DNA of 64,000 nucleotides from Sipunculus nudus (GCA_026874595.1 CM049322.1:36639840-36703839); one strand, 5' to 3'; shown: positions 1 to 13,126, numbered from the stretch's first letter. A program made the numbers and translations. Notes: generated from the letters alone by a model not told the origin.

Positions 1-1717
1 AGCTTGACCACTTGGCATTCCTTTATATTCAAATTTGATTATAGATCGACAGTCTCGCTAAATGGCACATCAGATCTCCAACAGTCTAATGTACACATAG
101 TGGGCTTGATTAGCCAGAGCCCTTCAGGGTACAACCTGTTTCAACGTCCTGCAGTTGATTAGACAATTCAGACAGATGATCAAATGATAACGAGGCTCCA
201 CTTGATGTCAAAATGAATGAAGCTCATTTGGATCACTGAGCAGAATTTTGCAGACATCTAGGTACCTTTTAACGCCAACTTTACGGTAAATGCATGCTAA
301 TATCTCCAAGGACACCGTAAAAGTTGATACTTCATAGCTTAATGGTCACTTACTGGATGGGGAACTGTGGAAAGCTCTCTCAGAATCAGAGTGATGATTT
401 AACAGAATGATGAAGTTCAGAGCCATTTTTTCCAAACTGTTCTGGCTGGTTTGAACAAAACTTGGTTGACTTTGCTAGTCTGCCAACTTTCATGCCTCGA
501 TCAGAACTTGATTTGGCATAGAGTGCCATGGCTTCAAATGGTTTGAGAGAATTCACAGAACCGTAACCTAGTTTGATCTAATATTGTGACAAAGCATCTA
601 TTCTACTTAGTCTATATGTATAGTTCTTTATTGCATTTCTTATTATGAGAGTTTTGCTGACCAGCTTCAGGCATCTTTGTAATACTAGGTTGAACAAAGT
701 TGGCTCGTTTTAGCTTAATGTAATTTATAATGGTGCTCGCAGGCTCTGTTGAACTTGAACCTGTTTCAGCTGGCAGTGGCTTGGCAGCAGACACATATTC
801 CTCTAGAGAATGAGTACCTTATGTTTGTGAGCTAATTTTTAAGAATCATTAGGTCCCGGCCAGCATAGTTCAATTCAAATTAGAATTGCTCAAAGCTCAC
901 CATAACTGTTGGACTCATGGTCTTGTGTATAATGCAAAATCACATGGACAACACTATAAGAAAGAACTTTTTTTTTATCTAGGCCACCTTTCAAGAAAGA
1001 GCAGATTTCCACCAATGCAAGATTTTCTACCCATATGCATGCAGGTTAATTACAAAAGTCAATAAACTCATTCTTTCCCAAAAGGACCAAATCCACTGAA
1101 TTATGTCAGCATTCAAATGTCTGCATATGGGAAACTGCTATTGAAAAGATGTAAAAAGTAAGTGATAGCAATCTTCACCATTGCCATTACGATATAACTA
1201 CATATGGATATATAGTTCTCTATGGTCCAATCTAACACCAAGTTATATGCGGTTTCAGCTAGACTTTTAATCTAAAAGGGTTATTTATATGACTAGGCCT
1301 TCTGTTGGCCTTATAATAATATGTCTTGTTTGATAGGTGGCAGCACCTACCTATATGTCAGCTAAGTTGTATTAATTATCATCACATCATCAAGATCACC
1401 TTCAAAATTCAATTTACTGTCTTCCGCCACATATAATCCACATTTATAGTCACAAATTCTAAACTAAAACCTTGGTGCATATTAAACATGGAGGTATAAT
1501 TTCCCAACTATTTTTGGTGCATTAAACATTGTTTGGAAGGCTGAAAGACCAAAAAAGACCAAAATATGAGCTGGTGTTGAGCAACGATAAAGGAATTTTA
1601 AGAAAATGAACTGTATTTGTTTAATTTTCAAATAGATAACATAAAGTTTGATCTTATTTATTGCTTTCATTTCAAAATACTTCATATATAACTTTAACAT
1701 GGATAGCAAACCTAGAG
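1..1717. other. AT-rich DNA, no recognised gene
   Basis: No splice-bounded coding segment, RNA gene or transposon end was seen. Short open frames here (for example 612-794 on the minus strand) have no supporting signal. The stretch reads as intron or intergenic sequence. Confidence 0.6.
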
Positions 1718-1997
1718 AACTAAAGATATGCCAACTAGAATATGCAAGACCATGCCGCTTGTTGACATCGTTTGATACCATTGTTAGTTGGTAGATGGTG
1801 CTATATGTGCTAGCATTGGGGACCATCAGGGGGGTCAGTCTTTCTTTCGCAGGGAAATGACCAATGACACCATAATTACTTTCAAAACAACTAAAGATAT
1901 GCCAACTAGAATATGCAAGACCATGCCGCTTGTTGACATCCTTTGATACCATTGTTAGTTGGTAGATGGTGCTATATGTGCTAGCATTGGGGACCAT
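1482..1997 (-). other. 171-codon open frame through the 171-bp duplication, unrecognised
   Basis: This is the longest uninterrupted frame in the window. It begins with MVPNASTYSTIYQLTMVS and contains the same 57-residue block twice, then runs into a low-complexity lysine- and isoleucine-rich tail typical of AT-rich non-coding DNA. I recognise no domain, and no clear splice acceptor or donor bounds it. The length is explained by duplication of a stop-free 171-bp segment. A captured or duplicated exon remains possible but is not supported. Confidence 0.15.
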
Positions 1998-2063
1998 CAG
2001 GGGGGTCAGTCTTTCTTTCGCGGGGAAATGACCAATGACACCATAATTACTTTCAAAACAACT
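1718..2063. repeat. 171-bp recent tandem duplication (2 copies)
   Basis: Two adjacent copies of a 171-bp unit (about 1718-1888 and 1889-2059, with the identity running to 2063) differ at only about two positions by eye: a C/G change after TTGACATC and an A/G change in TTTCGC(A/G)GGGAAA. Because 171 is divisible by three, the minus-strand open frame running through both copies keeps phase. The near identity implies a young duplication, or an assembly duplication. Confidence 0.93.
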
Positions 2064-3540
2064 TAGCTTTAATTAGCCTACTAGTGACAGTGTCATTGTC
2101 AGTTGATCAGTTTTGTGATTATGGCAGCATCTAGCTCAAGCTCACGTGAGATATCCCTACAGGATATGTAGGCCACACAAAGTAGTCAGGCCCTGGCTTG
2201 ACAAAAGTACAGGTGATGCTCATGGGTGGCACAACCATCAGGAGTTTTCTGTGCACCCTGCCACTTGCATTCTAACTTATATCTTGCATAAAACCATTCT
2301 GTTCCGGTCTGATTGAGCACATTTCTTAACATTTTACTACTGAAGGTGCATAGACTATTTGGTATATGATTCAATTGTAATGATCTGATAGCTGTGCTAG
2401 ACCAAAGAAACTATGTTAAGTCAGTCTGACTGTCATTCTCAAAGTTCACTGCCACGTACGGAACCAGTAAATTTTCCAGTGACCATAGGACATACCATAT
2501 ACCTCATCCATGATTTAGGTCAGAAACAGGGTACGTATTATAAACAGGGTTGCTGGTTTTTCCACAAAAATTGTGGCTTTAAGTGGGGGTGTGGATTATC
2601 CACGGTAGCGGATTATCTTTGGTCAAAGACAGTACCCATCTTCATGCACCTCCGCACTTTCTGGTAATTAGACTAAATTCATTCACAAGATGTCAGCATG
2701 GTCAATGATCAGACAATTAATGGCAATGCTTTAAAATCTAGATCCAGACCATTTTATCAATCTCCTCCTTAATTGACTCAATACCCACTGATCTTAATAA
2801 TAAGTTTTTCCACAATAAGCCAGTGCCAATGCCAAATCATGCAAACTTACTAGAGGGAAACAAATGATATGACCCTGTATCTAAATCAAGATAAAGACAA
2901 ATTCAAAATTTAATCAACACTACCTTTACATCTCATCCTCTAATCTTAGTAAAGATACAGACAAACAAACATGCAAACAGAAGGAAACGCAGGAGTTAAA
3001 ACATAGATTTCCTCTGATGTTGCATGGCAGTGGTAAAACATGAAGGGTCAGATCTTTTAACAGAGCAAACTCCCTGACCTGAATATCTGATTATTTTATG
3101 TATAAGTCAATTCAACTATATATATAAATAACCATGTGCTGCCATTCTAAAATTCCCTGTGATCATTACTGTAAACTGAATTCTAAAACTCCAAGGCATC
3201 AGCCTGACGTCATGACCTTTTATAACAAATACCCCGCTAACTTAAGTGCCCCTCTTATATCCACATAGGACCATGTGAGATTGCAAACATCACTGTTCAC
3301 ATAAAGGTGTGATTGAATCAATTTAATATAATTTTCCTCTCTTTACTGCCGAATTATGTGATTAAATTATTTTTGGTTCAATTTCATCTCTGTGCTGTCA
3401 AAAATGTGATTGGGTTATCTTTAGATCAATTTCTTCTTTCAAACTGGCAGAATATGATTGGAATATGACAGGACATTCCATCGAACAGAACATCAGAACA
3501 CAATTACTATGTTAAAGTATTTGTGCAAAAGCAAAACTCG
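2064..3540. other. AT-rich DNA with two unsupported short frames
   Basis: Nothing firm was found. Minus-strand 2186-2374 and plus-strand 2413-2667 are open and slightly less AT-rich than their surroundings. They lack recognisable motifs or convincing splice borders and are left uncalled. Confidence 0.5.
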
Positions 3541-3871
3541 CGTGATGTATCTCGGCGGATCAAGTTACGAAAGTAATCTTTCTTGCCACTCACAACCCCG
3601 GCAATTTAGTTGACTTCTTGCGCTGGCGCTGGACTTCCCCTGTAGTCAGGAAGAGTCATGCCACCTCTTGGGCACTGGAGGCAGAAAAAGCTGTCTCGTA
3701 AATTGAGCTGTCATTGGTACATAACTCTGCGTCTAACTTGATCAAAAGCAAGTCTCTAAACACGACCCTGGACAAAAGGTCAGCGCAGCTCCACAATAAA
3801 TACCTCACACCCTGGTAACCATCGGTTACTGCCCAATTCAGTCCCGATTTTATCTGTTGACAACAATTCAT
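3541..3871 (-). other. Locally GC/CpG-elevated segment, possible exon or promoter, unrecognised
   Basis: Compared with its flanks this segment has visibly more CpG (for example TCTCGGCGGATC, GCGCTGGCGCTGG). It carries a 71-codon minus-strand frame at 3656-3871 starting MNCCQQIKSGLNWAVTDGYQ and ending at a TGA. Reading the same strand, GCCCAAGAG is followed by GTGGCA, a poor splice donor. The base composition is what makes it stand out. It could be a 5' exon with promoter, a decayed exon or part of a transposon. No family is recognised. Confidence 0.2.
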
Positions 3872-4040
3872 GAATGCAGTGACAAGAAGACGCCTATGTT
3901 ATTGATCTGTATTCTCCAAAACCAAGCTCCACGCAGAAAAGAGATAGGCTCTGCTCCTTTCTAAAGAGTCCAGACTTCTGCAGTAGTCTCCATCAACCAA
4001 ACACTGAAAATTCCTTGCTTATAATGATATATTGTTTCAC

Positions 4041-4640
4041 AAACCTATGCCACCTGTTCATTCATGATATTTTCAACCTGTGTTCAGCAGGTTTTATCCA
4101 AGATAATTTCAACATATGTCTAGAAGGATTAGAACTATATACATTAGTTCTTTTCAGATAATTTCACCCTGTGTTCACCTGCATTTTCAGACAATTTCAA
4201 CTTGTTTATACCAGCTTAATAAAGTTATCTCTAGCTATGTGCCCACACATTATTTACAATTTAAACCTGTGTCATACTGCTTTTTCAGATAATTTCAACT
4301 TTTTGTCAGAAAGTATTAAGCTTTAACCAACTGTTTTTCCCCATGATAATTTTCAACCTGTGTCCACCTACTTTTTCAGACAAGTTCAACTTTTTTTCCT
4401 GATTAATAAGATGATTTCAATCTGGGGCCCACATACATTTTATCATTTAAACATATGTAAAACTACTTTTTCAAATAATTTTAACTTTTTTTAGGGTATA
4501 ACCTGTAACCACATGTTTCTTCCACATTATTCCTCCAGACCTTTTTGTTAAGATAATATCACATGTCCAAATTTTTCAAATAATTTCAACTACTGTCAAC
4601 CTGGTTTTTTTTAATATCAAATGTTTGTTTGTTAATCATA
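4041..4640. repeat. Degenerate minisatellite (GATAATTTCAACCTGTGTTC-like)
   Basis: About ten diverged repetitions of a phrase like AGATAATTTCAACCTGTGTC occur roughly every 50-60 bases across this stretch, mixed with TTTTTCAGA-type linkers. Divergence between units is high, so the array is old. Confidence 0.7.
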
Positions 4641-4806
4641 TTTCTATTTAGCATTCGTACAGACAAAAAAAAAACAGTTAATTTAAGATGAAGGTATTGA
4701 TGATGTTGGATCAATTTGCCAAGTTGGGCATGTAAAAGGCAGGTTTTGTTGCTCTGCCACTAAGAATGATCCAAAACACCATTACTGTCACAAGAAAATT
4801 ACATCT

Positions 4807-5025
4807 ATTAAATCTCTGGGATTCTCTCTAGATTTTACTGAGAGCAAATCTCTGAGATGCTATCTAGATTCTAATAAGAGCAAATCTCTTAGATTCTATC
4901 TAGATTATTAGTGAGAGCAAACTTTTTAGATTCTATCTAGATTTCCCTGAGAGCAAATCTCTTTGATTCTTTATACTGATAGATTTCACTGAGAGCAAAT
5001 CTCTGAGATTCTATCCATTTGTCAT
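4807..5025. repeat. 36-bp tandem repeat, about 5.5 copies
   Basis: The core GAGAGCAAATCTCTGAGATT recurs at about 4841, 4877, 4914, 4950 and 4992, giving spacings of 36, 37, 36 and 42. Each unit contains the complementary words AGAT and ATCT, so the unit can form small hairpins. Confidence 0.9.
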
Positions 5026-6784
5026 TGTTTTACCTTTGAGGCATTGGCTGAATTGTGAAGATACAATATTTTTAAGACATTCAGCAAGCCAAATAAAGAA
5101 TCCACCAGGTAACGTGATGTAAACTTGAGATTTTATTATTGAATCTTTTGGTAAATATTACAAAGTCTGTCTCTCCAAAATATACCCATAACTGTCAAAT
5201 TTTATCGAAAAAAATATTAAATTCAATAAAAGTGAAAGCTTTATAGAAATGCTTCATCCAAATCCAAGTAAAAGCAGGACTGTAAAACAGAGAACGACTT
5301 TTTTTCTCAGAAAAAATGCCCTAAGTACACAGAATGATCTACTTTACTGCAAAGGCAGCTATTAAGTTAGCAGTGCAACAACCCATAGGAAAAAATGCTT
5401 CTGTCAAAGGACAAAGGATTTAGAGCATAATGCAGTATGAGAGACATCTGATTTATGTACCATAGCATCATATAGAGAAAACAGAGATGCGGGTGATAAC
5501 ATTATTTATGGTCCTTCTTATATGGCAAACATTTTCTTCTTGCAGGTTGTACATCATAGTTTCCAAAGATGGAAAGAGAAAGGTCTTGCTTAAAAATTAT
5601 CAAATAAACCTTCTGTATCCTTGCCAATAAGCTGAAGTTACAATCCATCTGAGAAAGAAAGCCCATAACAATATGTCTTTATAAATAACTTGGTCTAATA
5701 AAGATATTACACGAGGTTCTCAGAATCTTCTTACACTGGACAGCTCACTTCCATTTTAAATTAGCTTATCCTATATATTGGTATTTGAATGATGCTTTTG
5801 CTGAAGGTTGCTTGGCATCGAGCCAAAATATGTGAATTTCAAACACCAGATGGTGCAATTCATTATTTCCCCTTTTCTCTCTGTTCTTTTCCCTTTTTTC
5901 TCTACATCTTATCTTCTCCTTTTTATATCTTTTCTATTTCCTTGCTTACACAAAACTTGGCATTTTACAATTAGATTTTCAACCATGGCTTTTGGCAACT
6001 TGTGAACATTTAGTATTTAAGTACAAGTAAAATACTGGGTAAAGTTGTCTCTTTTCCTTTTGTATCATCTCCTTTTTTATTAATCAAATTAAATATATTT
6101 TCATGAACAATTTTTCCTATTAGCAAATACTAAGAAATCTGTAAAACTTAAATGCCAGATACCAACTTTCTTTACTTCTGATAGCCTGAAATAAGAAACA
6201 ATGTAGCATGGAATTCAGATCTTCTTGTACCGCCTTACTCTTTCATTGGCAAATTAACCATTTGGTCAACCTGCTCATTTGCTTAAAGAGCATTTTGGGA
6301 CAGACGGCACTACATCTTGTCTTAGATCTTAACGTTATAACTTCCATGACAATACATATCACACTAACCGTAATCCTCCCCTTTCGAGAGAGGAATATGT
6401 ATGATCAGTTTTGCACGTAAAAGACCTGCATGACCTTCAGTGACTGGGAACGGATCAGCCACGATTCCCACTGAATTGTCTAAAATTCTCCATGAAGAAA
6501 CAAGGAAAAATATATACCCTCTTTATGTCTTGTGCAGCTTGCAGGAATTGCTATTTTCTCTGCACGTGTTCATTCCAGAAGCCAATGTTCCAATACAGTA
6601 GAAAATGTAAACTGTCTCATGCTGCTGCAGGAATCAGACACCTTAATCTTTTGGGAATGTTTGAGGAAAGGCCTGGTAACTGGCTCAAAATTACTTTGCC
6701 AAAACATACATTTACCGTTTCTTTCCCACCAGAAAATAACATTGAGAATATATAGAATATACAGAATCAATGCATCCTGATTAA
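5026..6784. other. AT-rich DNA, no recognised gene
   Basis: Several overlapping open frames occur around 6490-6800 on both strands. They shadow one another, have no splice context and have no recognisable motif. Nothing else was noted. Confidence 0.5.
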
Positions 6785-7290
6785 CTATATTCTGTTCCAT
6801 GTTTCTTGATTATTTTTCTGTTTTATGTATCTTGTTTTATTTTTCTGTTCTATGTGTCTTGATTTACTATTTATCTATAAATCCTGGTTTTATATTTTGT
6901 TCTTTGTATATTGATCAACTTACTATGTTGGTCTATGTATCTTGATTAACTCTTTTGTCTTGTGTAACTTGATTAATATGTTATCTATATATATCTTGAG
7001 TTAGTATTTTGTTCTGTATCTTGAATTATTATTTTATTCTATGTATCTTGATTTTCTTTTTTGTTTCATGTAACTTGATTTACTAATTGTTCTACGTATA
7101 TTGATTTTCTATTCTGTTCCGTATATCTTAATATTCTGTTACATGCATGTTTCTTGATTTCTATTTGTTTCTGTGTATCGATCATGATTTATTATTTTGT
7201 TTTATGTGTCTGATTTACTAAATATTTACTAAACATTTGTTTCAGTTATCCTGATTTCATAATTTTCTTTGTTCCATGTATCTTGATTAA
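6785..7290. repeat. Degenerate minisatellite (TTCTATGTATCTTGATTTAC-like)
   Basis: A unit of about 35 bp resembling TTCTATGTATCTTGATTTAC recurs a dozen or more times with many substitutions and small indels. This is the T-rich equivalent of the array at 4041-4640. Confidence 0.8.
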
Positions 7291-8129
7291 TTTCCTCTGG
7301 TTTTTTTTCATAATTAAGATGTTTGTAAATATTTTGGAACCATGGCAAATGGACATTGCCCACAAAGATATTTTATATGAACGGGTAAGTACTGCTTGTA
7401 TTACAAAACATTTCAAAACAATGATGTAAGCTATATACATTTTAAATTTTAACAAATAGTTTGAAACCTTAGTTTTCTGCCAATAATTCTGTAAAACCAG
7501 ACACTGATGTTATTAAAGTAATAATATACTTTTAACAGATTGTTAGTTTAAACAATAGAGAACCATCTTCTTACATAATAAAATTATGACCTTACAACAT
7601 TTCCCAATTTCTCCCTGAGTTTCATAGATCAATTTTAACATTTTCAGTACTTTGTTTCCTGTATATTTCTAGTCATACATCTTTGATGTTATTTAAAGGA
7701 ATAGCAATTACAGAAAACATTATGACACTGCAATATTTGAATTGTATGTACAATGCATGTAATATGCATTGTATATATAAACAATATGTACTGTATGTAC
7801 AACCACAGTATACATACACTATCATGTCCTGTGGCTACATATATTAAGTTTCAATATTTAAAAGTACCGGAGCAAATTATCAACTAGATATTTTTACATA
7901 AAATATAACTGAATGACCACTCTCTCTACAGCACAATCAAATTACTTAAATATCCCCTGGTTTGAGGCATTTTTCTCAAATGCCCTGATGTTTCCATGAT
8001 GGGAAAAGGAAACATTATTTTCTACATTTACCTTGATTTCCAAGATGGCTGCAAATTACCCATAATCATATTATGATTGGCCATATTTGTTTTATATATA
8101 TTTGTTGCATGTCAGGCAAAAAAGAAAAA
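7291..8129. other. AT-rich DNA, no recognised feature
   Basis: No gene, transposon end or ordered repeat was seen beyond short TATGTACAATG-type simple stretches around 7740-7830. Confidence 0.5.
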
Positions 8130-8392
8130 TATTGTTCTCAGGAACTTCCCACATCAATTTCATCCCCCACTACATCAATTTTTATTTTGAATTTTATCAA
8201 AATAATACAATTTTGATCAGATTTCTTCTGTTATGTAGTGTTTTTACCTGTTTAGGCATAAAATTCTGTTATTTTCATGCTTTTCCCTGAAGATATGTCA
8301 TTTTTATCGAAACATACAAAAAAGGTTAAAAAATAAAATATCACCCGCCCGCACTGATTTCTGAAAGTAAAGTGCCTGAGAACCATACCTTT
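8130..8392 (-). mobile_element. MITE, decayed copy, same family as 16891-17136
   Basis: The right end reads TGCCTGAGAACCATACCTTT, the same terminal sequence as the element at 16891-17136. The interior is recognisably the reverse complement of that copy: the phrase TTTTCATGCTTTTCCCTGA, then CAT(A)TGACATTTTTAT-like sequence, then AAACATACAAAAAAGG. The left terminus is too eroded to place exactly, so the start coordinate is approximate. Confidence 0.6.
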
Positions 8393-9240
8393 TATGGCCT
8401 TATGTTGTTATATGAAGTAAAACTCAAGAATTTCTTAGAAAAATCCATGCTATTGTTAAATATTTAAGAGTTCTAAATCACATATGGTCATATCAGCATT
8501 CTTACACTTTGAGAAAGACAATATATGCCTCTGTCATGTGATTTTCTTTAATGTTCAATGCATAAAGTATAAAACAAGAAAACGGAAAAGCGGCAAGGTT
8601 TTGATTACTGTATTCTTTTCAAGCAGCTGAGCAAACACAAAATCAGAATACTTATGAGTCACTGAAACCACACAATACATGAATACCCAAACAATTATAC
8701 AATTATCTGAACTTCCAATTTGTGTTAAAGTCTCCCATATGTATAATTACCAGATATATCCTAAAGAAAAATAGGTTTGGGGATACAGCCTCCGGTAGGT
8801 TCAGACGCACAGACGATGAACCATCCCAGGAGTGCATTGAGGGGGATCCTGAGTCTTCAAAAAAAGTCCTAGAACCAATTAGTTCAAATTTGTTTCAGAG
8901 AAATCACTTAACTTGCATTACCTTTGGGTATAAGTAAATTCTTATACAGGACAATTAGTGTCATTAATTGTCTTCACCAATGAAGAGTGACGGTAGTTAT
9001 GTTTCCACCTATTTCACCTAGCTATGTTTGTCTATATCTTGATCTCTGTCTGCCTCTTTGAGTTAAATGTACATATATACATTTTTTTAAAATAGGTAAA
9101 TATGGCCCAATACTGAATAAGGGTGATGTTCATTCAATATACATTACAAGAATGTAAGACCGTATCCACACTAGCAAGTAATCCGGATCATGAATTGGTT
9201 TAATTACTCTGTCTGCACTAGGCAACTAATCCACATCAGT
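8393..9240. other. No recognised feature
   Basis: AT-rich sequence. A short open frame at 8722-8937 has no coding support. Confidence 0.5.
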
Positions 9241-9444
9241 TTGGTTTACTGTAGTCTGCTTATAAAGTGGTTTACAGTAGTCTGGTTTACAGGTAATTTA
9301 CAGTAAACTGGTTTACAGGTAATTTACAGTAAACTGGTTTACAGGTAATTTACAGTAAACTGGTTTACAGGTAATGTACAGTAAACTGGTTTACAGGTAA
9401 TGTACAGTAAACTGGTTTACAGGTAATTTACAGTAAACTGGTTT
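9241..9444. repeat. 26-bp tandem repeat, six perfect-to-near-perfect copies
   Basis: From 9282 the unit CTGGTTTACAGGTAATTTAC plus AGTAAA repeats six times with a 26-bp period, ending in a partial seventh unit at 9444. Only a T/G change (GTAATTTAC versus GTAATGTAC) separates units. Unit junctions create the dyad GTAAACTGGTTTAC. Diverged half-units precede it from about 9241 (TTGGTTTACTGTAGTCTG). Confidence 0.95.
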
Positions 9445-9699
9445 CTAGTGCACACAGGCTAATCAGATTCCAGGCCGAATGAGTCCAGTTCCAGCTAACA
9501 GCCTTGACTGATACCCTTGATGCTGCCTCAGCAATGGATGTGCTCCGTTGCAGGTCTGAATCAGATTACTAATTAACCTATTGCAGACAGCAAACTCAAG
9601 ATGGGTTGAATAAACCAATTTTGTCTTTTGTAAAGTGGACTACTTTGAAACTCAAGTAAACTGGTTAAGTATAATCCAGTTTAGATGCAAACCAAGTGT

Positions 9700-10116
9700 A
9701 AATATGTGTGGCTCAGGGTTAGAGCACTGCCAGGACTCAAAGCCGGGAGATTGTGAGTTCAAATCTCAGCCGAGGCAGTGAGATTTTTCATGGTCGGCCC
9801 CCACCCAGGGTGAGCGCTCAACAGACTTAGTGGGAAGGCCTTGCCTAACAGCCGTGCGTCTTTTGGGGGTTCCATGGTAATATGACCCAGCAATAGGGAC
9901 AATTATGCACCAAGGGCCTGCAGGTGCATTAGTCACTGGGCCTGGTTGATGCCAGGATATAAAATGAGAGGAAGCGTGGGATACTGCCCTGTCACGTAGT
10001 CCAAAACCAGAAAGGAATTCTGCAGATGTACATGCATATATGTAGTTAAGTTAGCATTTGATAAAAATGGAGGCGGTTATCTCCACCAAAAAAAAATATT
10101 TAAAAAAAATATGTGG
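9700..10116 (+). mobile_element. tRNA-derived SINE, family 1, near full length
   Basis: The 5' part is tRNA-like, with an A box TGGCTCAGGGTTAGAGCA near 9708 and a B box GAGTTCAAATC near 9753, the internal RNA polymerase III promoter. A conserved body follows (CCCACCCAGGGTGAGCGCTC, TATGACCCAGCAATAGGGAC, TGCCAGGATATAAAATGAGA), then an A-rich tail. AAATATGTG occurs at both borders (9700-9708 and 10108-10116) and is a probable target duplication. The body aligns over its whole length with the reverse complement of 55971-56388. Confidence 0.9.
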
Positions 10117-10589
10117 ATATGGCCTTATATTATTGTCAAGCTTTCTGTATTTCAGGTTTCCTGTTTTTGGTGCTAGGAATGAACAAGAATTAAGGCATAG
10201 TTCTTATGACACTTGAGCAAATTTCTTCAGTCCTATCAAGAATTAATAATTTCACCATTTTTGGTCCTTGGTTTACCAAACTACATACCTTCATCTCCAA
10301 AGTCTGAAACATTTTAAATCATTAGCAGGGTGCATTTATCCATCTCTCAAAAAGTTAAGGGTTTATATTAAAGAATCAAAAATATTGTGGACATGCAGGT
10401 ATATATGACTTCAGTCAAGGATGAGTATACTAATTTATGGTGTCATTCCAGATTCATGGGTGGCAACAGGATTAATTTTTCCCTATGGTTTGTGCATCTA
10501 TATATTGATTTTTGTATAACACTCAAACAGTTACTGATAGATTAAATTATATATTTTTGGTGTGGTTGGCTTAATACCTCCTTTCATCG

Positions 10590-10675
10590 AGAGAGAGGGG
10601 GATAGAGAGAAAGGTAGAGAGAGGGAAAGAGAGAAAAAGAGAGAGAGAGAGAGAAAGAGACGATGAGAAAGAAAA
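10590..10675. repeat. Purine-rich GAGA microsatellite region
   Basis: This is an imperfect (GA)n tract with GGGA and AAGA interruptions, such as AGAGAGAGAGAGAGAAAGAG. The purines are all on the plus strand. Confidence 0.9.
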
Positions 10676-13095
10676 TTAAGGTAAGGTGGGACACAGGGAG
10701 CAAAAGAATACAGGCAGTAAAGAAAAATAAAGGGAGATTTGATGGTAAAAATAGTTATTCAATTTTATAAGCATACAAAAAATTAAAGATTTTTTTTTAG
10801 CAATACACCATATATTGATTGATTCAACTGGTAATACTATTGTAAACCAATAAACCCCTGTGACCTTAATCTGCCTTTAAGTGCATCAGCTCTAGAAACA
10901 TTACATCTCTCCATGTTCGCTGGGGAGAGTAACTGAGAGCCTTGGTACAACTCGACAGAACATCTGTTGCACTTTTGAGTCGGTGCCAGGAAACACTCAA
11001 CGAAGCAGTAAATCCCATCTGAACCTGAAAGGATTTTGTAACAAGCACCATCACTCAGTCGTTTATACTGCTAAACCTTTCAATCATATAAGCTAGGGAC
11101 CATTAACTCTCAGCGGAGGATAACGATGACAACAATCAACAATACCAGCACATGTGTGACCTACAATTACCGAACCAAGAGAACACGTAATATCTGTCAT
11201 TCTGAAATATTTCAAAAGATGCTCACAATCCATCTGGAGTTTTCAGGATCTTTTAGTAAACCAAATCTCCTTTAGGTGTTCTATTCTCTTTCACATACAA
11301 ATCACACTTGTGAATTTCTTTTTGTTTACTGTAAGTGAATTTTTGCTTGGGACTGCCAGATACTGGGCTTGTTCTTTCAAGCACACATGTGAAACGAGAA
11401 CGACCAAGTGATCTGAGGAGCACTTGGAAGATTTCATCCTGATTTCCCCATTGTATTCAAGTCTGGAAGACTTGGTCTTTTTGTTCATCGTAGGTATAGG
11501 AGTTCATATCATCTTTTGAAATCAATGTTGTAACTTTGCACAAGTCTAGTTGCCACTGCCTGTAGTAAAACTGAACTCCTTAATGTTGCTCCTCTTCCCC
11601 AAGTTGTTATCAATATTTCATATAAGTCGGTTTAATTTGGAAACCAGATCATAAGACACAATATAGAACTACTGGTACGCATCATTTTGTCTAAACTAAC
11701 CTTAAAAGAATACTTTCAACATTTCTTTTATTTTAAATAAATTTAAAATGTTTTAAATAAATTTAAAATAAGCAGACATAACATTAGAGAATGAAATTTA
11801 CACTTCCGATAACTATTTTCTGCTTCTGAAAGTACCCATGCATGTGTTTAACAGACAAATAAATTTTTAGGATATACTGTGTAAAGAAAAATAACTAGAG
11901 CAAAATGGTGCTTTTCACTTTGATTTAATTTTACTAATAAATTATACTGATACATTTTGCATTGTATCAGAATAAAATTTACCAAATTTTATTATCAAGA
12001 GAGTACACACAGCCACAAAATGGAATACCAGGTTAACATCTGCAATAAATCTACAATTAAAAACAGAGCTGGGAGAACAAACTTAAAAAAAAACATGTAA
12101 AATCTTGACACTTTCAACTGGTAAAACCATTTATAGAAAAAGTCATTGAGACCTGGTTGCAAGTCAATTGGGACAATTGTGTTGGCAGTCTATTTGATTT
12201 ATTTATATTTAACTGAACGGGTGAACGCTAACCAGATATCTTTTTTGAGTAACCTGAACCTTGCCAGATAAGAAACATGATCTGCCAAATCCAATTATAT
12301 GAAAGCTAATGTAATTATCTCTCCGTCTGCCAGATTCTTTAAATCGACAGATAGAGAACTATACCTACTTGCAATGCATTCTTAGCCAGAGCTATGTAAC
12401 TATAACTCAACCAAATATGTAAGCTTCACAAACCTTTGAAAAGAAAAAAAGAGCAAATGGGCTATAAAATATGGCAGCCAGGATGCAAAAGATCATACAT
12501 ATTATTAAGTCCATTATGACCTTACACAGATGTCTGGGATCATCTGGATTGCCTGCATGCATATAAAGGCCATATTTTACCAGGCAAATCCACATTTTAG
12601 GCACATGACAGTATAATGTAGCTTCCATGCACAAAATACACCACAGCACATTCAATTTAGCATAATCTCTTCTGTTAACGTGATACATGTAAATGCTTTC
12701 GAGATGACCCAAATCCTTTACCTGGTTCTTAATATGTCAGAACTTTTGACTTCACCATTTGTGTGAGCTATAAAATACTGCAAAGTTAATTAAGGTATCA
12801 TCGTTGTGAGAAACCCTTATATCTATATCAATCCAAAAGTTGTTTTAAGTTCATGTTAAACTCCATAAAGTGTACATTATTTAAATTAAATATTTAAAAA
12901 AAGAGTAAAATTAGCATCAATTCCTCATTTTTTATCACAGACTGAATTGAGATGTACTTGGCATAGTGCAATTGCATATATATCAATGCATATATAATTC
13001 TAAAAGTCAGAAATATACATGGCACACTTGCCAATTCATGATGATAAGGCCATTTTCCACATGTTGTGACACAAGCTGGACATTTGCACACAAAA
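10676..13095. other. AT-rich DNA, no recognised gene
   Basis: Minus-strand frames at 10866-11054, 11291-11488 and 12407-12712 are open but show no motif or splice context. The segment 10866-11054 is a little richer in CpG than its surroundings. Nothing can be called. Confidence 0.5.
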
Positions 13096-13126
13096 CAAGG
13101 GACCCATGGGTCACATCACTCAGCTG
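13096..13126 (+). mobile_element. Helitron-like 5' terminus (GACCCATGGGTC family)
   Basis: CAAGGGACCCATGGGTCAC followed closely by CTCAGCTGA is the conserved 5' end seen again at 13918, 24305, 28422 and 47331. It contains a 12-bp palindrome and a second short palindrome. It probably belongs to an outer element whose 3' end lies near 15890. Confidence 0.7.

Noticed and set aside
9700-9790. Functional tRNA gene
   Set aside because: A and B boxes are present, but no cloverleaf with paired acceptor stem can be drawn and the sequence continues into a SINE body with target duplications.
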